From NCBI GenBank assembly GCA_037447655.1, contig JBBHKE010001902.1, positions 71,756-135,755 on the forward strand: a stretch of 64,000 nt of DNA, written 5' to 3'. Origin of the DNA: Zygnema cylindricum. Taxonomy: Eukaryota > Streptophyta > Zygnematophyceae > Zygnematales > Zygnemataceae. Position 1 is the first letter of the stretch. Every line of letters starts with the position of its first letter. The position numbers and the translations under genes are program-made. Below the pieces are notes generated by a model. It saw nothing but the letters and a program-made list of their open reading frames with translations, searched no databases and was not told the origin of the DNA. Positions 34,601 through 43,900 of the stretch are shown piece by piece.

Positions 34601-37600
34601 GTAAAATATAACTATTTTAATCAACACTAAATCATTAATTCAAATAAGACAAAACATTGATGCTTCAAATATTTACACCGACGCATCCAAAAATCCGCGT
34701 CATAAGTGACAACTTGCTTAGTCACTTGTCGATAAGTCCACGCAGCAAGCCGATGTCACATACTTACGGCCCACTTGATCATACATTCTCAAAATAGTGT
34801 GATCCATCAAAAAGCGGCGGACGCCGTCCGCCTTCAAAGTACAACACAATCCACTCGTTGAAATAATACGGTACCATCAAAATCTTGTCCGTACCGAAAA
34901 CCGCGTACTTCGTCATAAATGCCGCACGTCAAAATTGAAGTATACTTATCCAAAAAGATTCTTTTGTACCATCGCGTACTTTCCATAATTGTCGCCCGTC
35001 ACATTAGATTCCGTACGGTCAGCGTACAATTTAAATATTTCAAACATTTCATATCGGATCGCGAAGCGATCCGCCGTCCATTTCCATTTTGTATTCCGTA
35101 TTATTCGTACGCTTCTTCGCGTCACTCAATTTGTAATTTACGTCACTTTAAATTCATTCGTACAATTACCCCCCAAACTACAAATCCATTCGAACCACCA
35201 TATTCATTTGGTTACTAAGTATGCGAACATGCAAGCGCACGCATGTACGAAAATGAATCTTCCAAAAACAACAAAAGGCATTCTCTCTTCCTATTGGCCT
35301 ATGACCGATTTAGGAGATCTTGACTATTGCTTAGGTATCACTATTCTATGTCAAAGGTCTGCCCGCATTTTGCAAATGAGTCAAGAGCATTACATTTTTG
35401 ATCTCCTTGAGCATTTTGACATGTCCGATTGCAATTCCATGCCTACTCCCCTTGATCCCAACACCACTCTCACCAAAATGTCCTCCGATGGGGTTGCCAA
35501 AGGAGATATAAGCTCACTCTATCAACTGATTTTAGGAAAATTAATGTATGCTATGCTTGGTACACGGACGGATATTTATATCGTTGTTTGCCTTTTGTCT
35601 CAATTCTTGCATTGTGCCACTCAAACCCATCTCCAAGCCGCCAAACGTGTCCTTTGATACCTCTAAGGAACAAAGCATCTTCATCTCACTTTTTCCCATC
35701 CTTCTCCTCCCTCGCCTTCCTCCTCTTCCTTTTCTCTGGACACTTCTATTATTGGTTTTTGCGATGCGGATTGGGGAATCAACTCGACGATCGTCGCTCC
35801 ATTTCTGGTGTATGTTTTACTTTAGATGGTGGCCTTGTCTCTCGGTCGTCCCGCAAGCAAGTCACTGTTGCTCTTTCCTCGACGGAGGCGGAATATATAG
35901 CCGGCACTACCGCCACAAAATCAGCTATTTGGTTCCGACGCCTTCTTTCCGATCTCTCTTTCCCTCCCTCTTCTCCCACCTTCATTTTTTGTGATTCTGA
36001 AGGGGCATTAGCTCTTATAAAAAATCCTATCCTTCATACACGCACTAAGCATTTTGATATTCAATTTCATTTTACGCGTAATAAAATTCTTGATGGCACT
36101 GTCTCTTTCTCTCATTGTGCCACCGGCTCTCAACTTTCCAATTTTCTCACAAAACCTCTTCCTCGCCCCTTTTTCATCATCAGATTTTCTATGCCGATCT
36201 TCGTGACTAACCATGCTTTAATCAAGGGGGGGTGTTGAAATACACTTAAAGCATTCTACACTACTTGTTGTTTCTACACTACTTTTAGAGTCCTACTCGC
36301 TACGCTTTAAGTCTAGCACTAAGGTTTAGCGTTCTGTACTTTATTTAGTGGAATGTACATACCTTTGTTAGAGTTGATGATTCTTACGTAGGAATCCTTT
36401 TTAGACTTTGATTCCTTTTACCGTAACTAGTACCTTCCTAAGTTACGCCTTAGATTAGAAGTACCTTTTAGAGCCTTTTCGGCTACCTCTTACTTTGTCT
36501 TACTATAAGACTCTCTTGTGTCGTCATGTAATATCATTCAATCTAAAAGACACTCAAACGATAAACCTCTCACTTGTTCCCTTGTTTGTCCTTGCTCTCC
36601 CTTGTCTTTTCTACATAGATGTCTCATGCGCATAAAACGCACGCATGAAACGCCCCAAAAATTACGAATATGCGCATGAAACAAAATTCAAAACTTTATA
36701 AAATGCGTTGACCGAATTTGACTTTATAAAAAAATAAAAATAAATAAAAACATCTAACAAAAAAAACTACTACAACTCAATCAAACTTATTTTTGTTTTA
36801 CATTAATACGCATACTTTTTAATTAGCGTTAGCTACTGTGACTTCTTTTAAAAAGTGGAATGAATGAATTGTTTGTACAGAAGTACAAAATAAGTGTCAA
36901 GTAACGGCGTCGACAGGGAAGTAGAGTGTGTCGCCACAGAAAAGCGTACTCAGATTTGATTCCAAGTCATAAAGAGGAAGGAAAATCACAAAAACCTGTT
37001 CGCACATGTTCAAGTGTCGAATATGTGAACACAAACTATAGGTTTTGTTTAATTAGCGTTTATTGCTCCAATTTCGACTTTTTAAATATTTAAATAGAGT
37101 AGTGTAAAAAATGAATCAGTTCGTACGTTTGTACAAACGTACTGAATAAGCGTCACATAAAGGCGTCGACACAAGAAATTGAGTGCGTCGCCACGAAAAA
37201 GTGCATTCGGATTTGAATCCCTGTCACAAAGACGAAGGAGAATCACGAGAACCTGTTCTCACATGTTCAAGCGTCGAACATGTGAACACAGTGGCTACAT
37301 CCAAATTAGTGTTAGGTGTGTCTTAATTAGCGCTAGTTTTTGACTTTTTGTTGGCGTTAGGCCTTTAACCCAAAATAGAGTTTAGCTTTAATAGCGATTC
37401 ACCGTGTACATTCAACCCTATATTTGAATATTCCCGTACATTCTTATCGTACATTGCGTCCGTACAAAACGTATACGCATTTTACGAAAGATTCAAAATC
37501 TACAAAATATAACGAAATTTCGTAAAAATGTCAAGATTCTTACGAATGTGACATCTATGCTTTTCTATCTTGGCCTTTTCTTCTATTTTGCCCTATCTTT

Positions 37601-40600
37601 GCTATTTTGTCATATTAGCTTTTTCAGCCTTTTATGGCCTCTCATTCAATATGTACAAACTAGACTAGCACTAGATTTAGTGATGGCTCATAATGACAAC
37701 ATTAGTGGACCCGTTAGTACGTTTAAGGAAGGTCACTTACGGAGGCCGCTAAAATTGTGAAATAGAAAAAATTATGTTTGGGAATTAACAACGAAATTAT
37801 CGGCTAACATGCATTAAGTACAGAAAAGGACATGCCTACAATATGTAGAAGGTAAGGGCATGGTGGGCAAAAGAGAGAGATAATGGAGAAAGATATCCAA
37901 GATGAAAGAGAAAGGAACCATGGCAAAGAAGAATACGGAAGCAAAAGATAAGACAAAAGAAGACAGAAAGAATACAAAAGGAGAAGCACAGGGGAGAAAA
38001 AGTCTTCTCATTATAATCGGTTAAATTTGAATGTATAATGAACAAGCTAAGAACTAAACCTAACTATAGATTGAGTGGACAGGTACACGACGTTTACAAA
38101 AGAATCAAAGCCGTAAAAGACAAAAAGGTTTAACTAGTGACGGCCAAAGACAAAGTCGGTGGACTGCAAAGTTAAGGACAAAAGTAATATTCAGTACAAG
38201 GAATCTAGGATGAAAGATTCATTTAATAGACGATAAATGTGGTTAACGTACACTTCGTCGTTTGTAGTATGTGAAACGACAAGACGGCTAAGTGACGGTT
38301 CGCTAAACAAAGTGACAAAGAAATACAATGATTACAAGTTACAAATAGATAGTACTAAAGGTATTTGTACATTAACAATAAAAGTACATGAACCGACCTA
38401 AAGGGATGTGAAGTGATATTACTACATTGCAAATAGAATACGCACAAAAGTACATTTGTTAAATGACAATTCACTTATTACACAGCTGAAATTGTAGTTC
38501 AACACTCCCTCTCAATTTTAGTTGTGGAAAAGGAAGAATGGTTGTGGAAGAGAAAATGTGGGAAAAGAGGTTGTGGAAGAGAAAATGTGGGAAAAGATTT
38601 AAGGCAAAAAGTGAGCCTTGAAGAAAAAATGAAAACAAACTCAGCATAATGTTGAAAACATATCATTAAAAGAGATGCAATCATAAAATATGATGAATTG
38701 GTAAAATGTAAAAAAAAACAAAAAAGAAAGGTCTGATGTATGATCTATGTAGAAAGAGGTTTGTAAGAAGAAATCCTTCATGATTCAAAGAGAGGAGGTA
38801 AATTAATATTTGTGTATGAGAAAAAAATTAAAGGTGAAATGCAAGAACTACAAGATGGAAATAGAAAGAGTGGAGTAAAAGGATGTAAAAAACACCAATG
38901 AGAAATGAGAAAGTCAAAGCAAGTGACATAAGTTGATGAACATGGTATAGTGATTAGAAAGAGTTAAAAAGATGTTGAAAGCATCAATATGCGAAAGAAT
39001 GAGAGAAATTGATTCCAAAGGAAAAAATGTTGGAAAAGAAAATGGCCCAATGGTCTAATGGTTATTCGTTTATGGTTTGTGGTTTATAGACGTAAGGATG
39101 GAAAAGAGTTGTGTTAAAGAAAACATAAACCGTTGAATGTAAAGAAAGTTTAAAAATATAGAAAATGGTGTGAAAAAGACATAGACACTATTGGGGAAGA
39201 TGAGAGAATTAAAGTGTTATACATAAAGAAGATGATTGAAAGGGGTTAAAGGAATTATAAACGGAGTCAATGTGAGAAAAAATGGAAGTGGTAGAAAAAT
39301 GATTCCAAAACAGAAAAGCCTCTATAAAGGCTAAGTGAGAAGGTGGGATGGTAACAAGAGAATTTACTTAAAATCAAGAATGTCACAAAAAATGGAGAGC
39401 TTATAGAGATTTTAGTGAATGCAAAAAAGGTATTTCACAATTATAGAGGCTAAGTGAAAAGATAGTCCATGAATAGGGAATTATATAGAGTAAGGCTAAG
39501 TGAAAAGGTAGTCCATGAATAGGGAATTATATAGAGTGGAAAGTGGGAAATCACTACAATAGGGAATAATATAGAGTGGAAAGTGGGAATTTACAACAAT
39601 AGGGAATTATATAGAGTGGAAAGTGGGAAGTTCACAACTAAAAATGTCTGTTAATACTCCCTCTCATTTCTAGTAGTGAAAAATGAAAAAATGAAAGAGT
39701 AAGAGAGAATAAAAGGGGAAAAACAAAACAATGGTAATGCGTTCAACTTTATAAGTATGGTAGAGTATAGAGGATATAACAAACTTTGTTATGATTAACG
39801 GTGTTTGAAAGGTTAACAAGAGAGAAAATAAAGGACAAATTTGTCAATAAAAGCAAGATAGAAAGAGAAAAATTTGGGGAAGAGTGTAAAGATAAAAAGA
39901 AATGCTCAATGGGAGGACAAAAATTTGGGGGAATGGAAAAGTCCCAAAAAAATGTACAAAACAATAGCGGTTGGTGGGAGGAGAAAATGGAGGTGTTAGA
40001 AATTTGGAAGAGAAATGAGAATTATTTTCCTTCCGATGCTCCAATAAATCGTAATTTCTCCAAAAAGAATGATGGCGGATAGAGGTCAAAATGGAATGTC
40101 AAGGGGATCTTCGAATATAAAGCTTCTAGTACTCAAACACTCCGAGGAGGCCTCCAAAAAATGTCGTAATGAAGGATAGATAAAGTGATTCCTTAAAGTA
40201 AGGTGGTTTATGGAGTGGAAAAATGGAATATTGGGAAATTTGGAAGAGAAACAAAAAGTCCTTCCAATGCTCCAATGAACCGGAAAAATCTCCATGAAGG
40301 GAGGATGGCGAATAGAGGTCAAAATGGAATGTGGAGGGGATATTTGAAGACAACTTCTAGTACTCTAACAAACCGGGGAAGCCTCCAAAATGCCGAAATT
40401 AGGGATAGATAAAAAAAATCCTCAAAATAAGGTAGATGATTAAGTGAAAAAATAGAAATTGGGAAAATTTGGAAGGGAAGATTAAAAAAAAAAGTCCTTC
40501 CGATGCTCCAATATACCGAAAATCCAAAAAAGGTAACATGGCGGATAGAGGTAGAAATTGAATGTTGAGGGATCTTTAAAGACGAGACTTTAGGTATTCA

Positions 40601-40801
40601 AACACTCCGGGGAGGCCTCCAAAATGCCGAATAACAAAAAGAGAGACAAAATCGGAATGTTGAATAGAGGTAAAAAATAGATGGAGGAGGGATTTTCGAA
40701 GAATGAACTTCGGGTGCTCCAACAAGCCAAGGACCCTCCGAAAACGAAAACAATAAAAAGGGATGATAAAAAAAAAGATATAAAGGAGAAAAAAACCATT
40801 G

Positions 40802-40837
<36 letters not shown>

Positions 40838-40940
40838 AATTCCAAAAAATGGCATTTAAAGAGCCAAAATGGAAAAAATGGGAAAATGGGACGACCAAAA
40901 TTGTAATCTTTAAACAATGTCTCGAAAAAAAAAAATAGCC

Positions 40941-40971
<31 letters not shown>

Positions 40972-43900
40972 GGAAAAGATGGGAGAAGAGAAATTGCACA
41001 GATAACGAGCATGGTGTGGCCCATAACCTGTAGAAGGTAAGGGCATGGTGGGCAAAAGAGAGAGATATTGGAGAAAGATATCCAAGATGAAAGAGAGAAG
41101 AACGATGTCAAAGAAGAATACAAAAGCAAAAGATAAGACAAAAGGAGACAAAAAGATTACAAAAGGAGAAGCACGAGGAGAAAAAGTCTTCTCATTATAA
41201 TCGGTTAAATTTGAATGTACACAAATGAACAAGCTAAGTACTAAACCTAACTATAGCTTTAGAGTGGACAAGTACACGACGTTTACAAAAGAATCGAAGC
41301 CGTTAAGGACAAAAAGGTATAACTAGTGACGGCCAAAACAAAGTCGGTGGACGGCAAAGTTAAGGACAAAAGGAATATTCAGTACAAGGAATCTAGGATG
41401 GACGGCAAAGTTAAGGACAAAAGGAATATTCAGTACAAGGAATATAGGATGAAAGATTCATTTAATAGACAATAAATGTGGATAACGTACACTTCGTCAT
41501 TTGTAGTTTGTGAAACGACGAGAGAGCTAAGTGACGGTTCGATAAACAACGAGACAAATAAATTCAATGATTACAAGTTGCAAAAAGGTATCCGTACATT
41601 AACAATAAAAGTACATGAACCGACGTAAAAGGGCGTGAAACGACATTACTACATTGAAAATAGAATACGCACAAAAGTACATTTGTTAAAGTACAACTCA
41701 CTAATTACACAACTGAAATTGTAGTTCAACACAATAATTACAATATGTTCGGATAATAGTACGGGTATCCGTACACGATCACGAACAGTGAATTTGCGGA
41801 AATCGACTTATAACAGACACGAAATAACAATATCGTATTAAAAAAAAATTACGCACCTACATATACATAGGAATGTACATTTCACTAATTCACTGCTAAA
41901 AGTTTACTTCGGACACTACATCCTTTTTTTTCTAACATCTCACGGCTAATCTACCCTAAGTTGTAAATTCCAAACAAAAATTTCCTGCCTAACAATGCTG
42001 GTAGACCCTTAACTATCCCAGTCTAATACTTAACACGATCCAAGCAGCTATTTTAACCGACATCGAAAAATTTCAGAGCAACATGACAAACAGACACAAA
42101 GATATATTGCAGGAAAGATGCTGTCAACTGATGAAGAAAATTTGTACAAAGTCAAAAGTCCAAATATTTTGAGTTCTATAGGCTGGTTTATTGCTCGCAA
42201 AGCCCACTAACACGTATTGATGTCTCTACAACCTACAGTAAAACACTTAATTGCATCTTGACCGACTATCGCATTAAAATATACATGCTCAACTAATTGC
42301 CATGTCGTCGCACAAAATTCTTCAAAATTCTTCCCTGACAATGAAATTCATACCACGACAGTACTGTCGTGTCGTCGTGGTTGGAAATTTATTTTGCGGC
42401 AGATTTTCCACTTCATAATTTGTAGCATTTTGTAGAATCTGGAATTTGGCTTGTCCCGCACTTGGAAAAATTGAACGACCAAGGTTTCTAGGGCATTTAA
42501 CTTAACCATCAAATTATAAGAGGGGAGATTATTAGAAGCCTTGCATGTAATAGTAGTGTATTTTTCCTTCTGTTTTTAGGTGAGTTTCTTTATATTTGTT
42601 TGCTGTTATTTTTCCTATGAGAAAAAAGAAAGAGGCGGAAAAAGTGTGCTGGTTTGTCTTGTTGTTGTTGCTTTTTTTTCTTTTTTTCCATTGGTTTTGG
42701 CACAATTATCATTGTTATTCCGATATTTTTTTTACATTATTTTTCGCTTTTTATCATCCAGATTTTAATTTCAAAAATACCTTTCAATTTTTGAAACATT
42801 TACCTGTTAAAATCATAAAAGACAATATCAATTTTAGCTTTGATAATTTTAACATTAATAGTAAGAATAAAAGTAATTGTAACAATAAAAACTGTGTATA
42901 GTAAAAATAACATAAATGGTGATGATAATACTTCTAATAATCATAAGAATTTATTTTTAAATAAAAAATTAAAAGTACTAATAAATGTTAATCATAAAGA
43001 TAAAAGATAATAGTCATAAATAATAAATATTATTAATAATAAACAACATTGAACAAGAAATATTGAAATAACTTCGAAGAATTAAAAATTGTAATAACAA
43101 ACAATAATGATAATGAGTTACATCTAGTTAAAATAAAGCGATGATAAATATCTAGAATTGAAAAAGATAATAATCAATAACAATAAATGTTCGATACTTA
43201 AAAATGACATCTTCCTTTTTAATTAGAAATAATGTAAAAAAAACATATGTATATATATTGTGTATATATATTTAAGAATGTTTTTTTTTCAAAAAATAAG
43301 TTGATGGAGGAGGGAAGCTAAAAGGGTGAGGGCATTGAAAGTGGCTCGAATCTGATGTGCAAACGTCATTTTTCAAGATTTTGCTTTTTATTCCTTTAAT
43401 TTTCTATATGGGTTATTTCTTGCATTGGTTTTGGATGATATATTTTATCTGATTTAGCACACGTAGGGATGACGGGAATTTCACATAAGTCATTTGGTAT
43501 GGTATTTACATTTTTTTTCTATCCATTTTTTACCAGGTTTTTTTTTTTACGGGTTTGACCTTTTTAACTTTGACAATTAATACCCGTCAAAAGTGTGCAC
43601 AAATGCTGACGGTTTTTTCCAACAAAAACTTTGCCACATTGTATATTTCTACAATAAATGATTTTTTTGACATAAAAAATGAAAAAAATCTGTTTATTTT
43701 CCTTCATTGTTATTGTAATTTTAATCGAACCTCAATATTCTAAACAGTCATTTAAGGTTTTTTTTCTATAAGTTTTCCAGGTAGCAAATGAAGAATTGCA
43801 ATTTTTAATTAACGGAACTGTTTAAAAATGTTCGTAAATACATATATATAAATATATACACATATATGTATGTATATCGGTTATAAACACATTTGTTATC

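Larger units (their letters stand above)
29849..36229 (+). pseudogene. copia gag-pol, broken by stops, frameshifts and insertions
   Basis: Gag (from 29849); CCHC knuckle [14 protein letters not shown] (about 30520); protease site degraded (DFCA where D-S/T-G-A is expected, about 30960); GAG-pre-integrase WHFRYGHLN (about 31370); integrase with HSDVCGPIP and RTDNGGEF (31550-31770), the later Glu position reading NGDADR; reverse transcriptase start [14 protein letters not shown] and [12 protein letters not shown] (33590-33720) and YVDDLILVG (about 33940); its end after the nested LTR ([12 protein letters not shown], 35300); RNase H with [11 protein letters not shown] (35870). Frameshifts occur at about 30410, 31190, 31800 and 32350 and elsewhere. 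A relic, not functional. Confidence 0.9.
29379..37651 (+). mobile_element. Ty1/copia retrotransposon with three nested insertions, in intron 11
   Basis: Two LTRs (29379-29844; 36233-37651 including a later insertion) enclose gag-pol remnants. LTR start TGTTGAAATACAC, end CATTCAATA. After removing the insertion the LTRs are 466 and 465 bp and differ at roughly 5 percent of sites (eye count). Polypurine tract aaggggggg precedes the 3' LTR. The bases outside (ctacc and tgtac) do not form a 5-bp target duplication, so one end may have recombined. Confidence 0.92.
37844..41731 (-). mobile_element. non-coding LTR retroelement (LARD-like), 3.9 kb, complete
   Basis: LTRs 37844-38504 and 41029-41731 begin tgtagaaggtaagggcatgg and end ttgtagttcaaca on the plus strand. 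The 5-bp duplication CAATA flanks both ends (37839-37843, 41732-41736). On the minus strand the LTR reads TGTTGAACTAC...CTACA and is followed by the primer-binding site, so the element points left. The 2.5-kb interior is purine-rich with repeated modules (ttccgatgctccaat, gatggcggatagagg) and has no gag or pol. It must have depended on an autonomous partner. Confidence 0.9.

Noticed and set aside
39040-39115. Possible tRNA (ggcccaatggtctaatggtt)
   Set aside because: A-box-like start only. No B-box with a pairing T-arm and no cloverleaf.
40576-41232. 218-codon Phe-rich minus frame in the LARD element
   Set aside because: Made of poly-T runs and LTR sequence. No homology to gag or pol and heavy low complexity.
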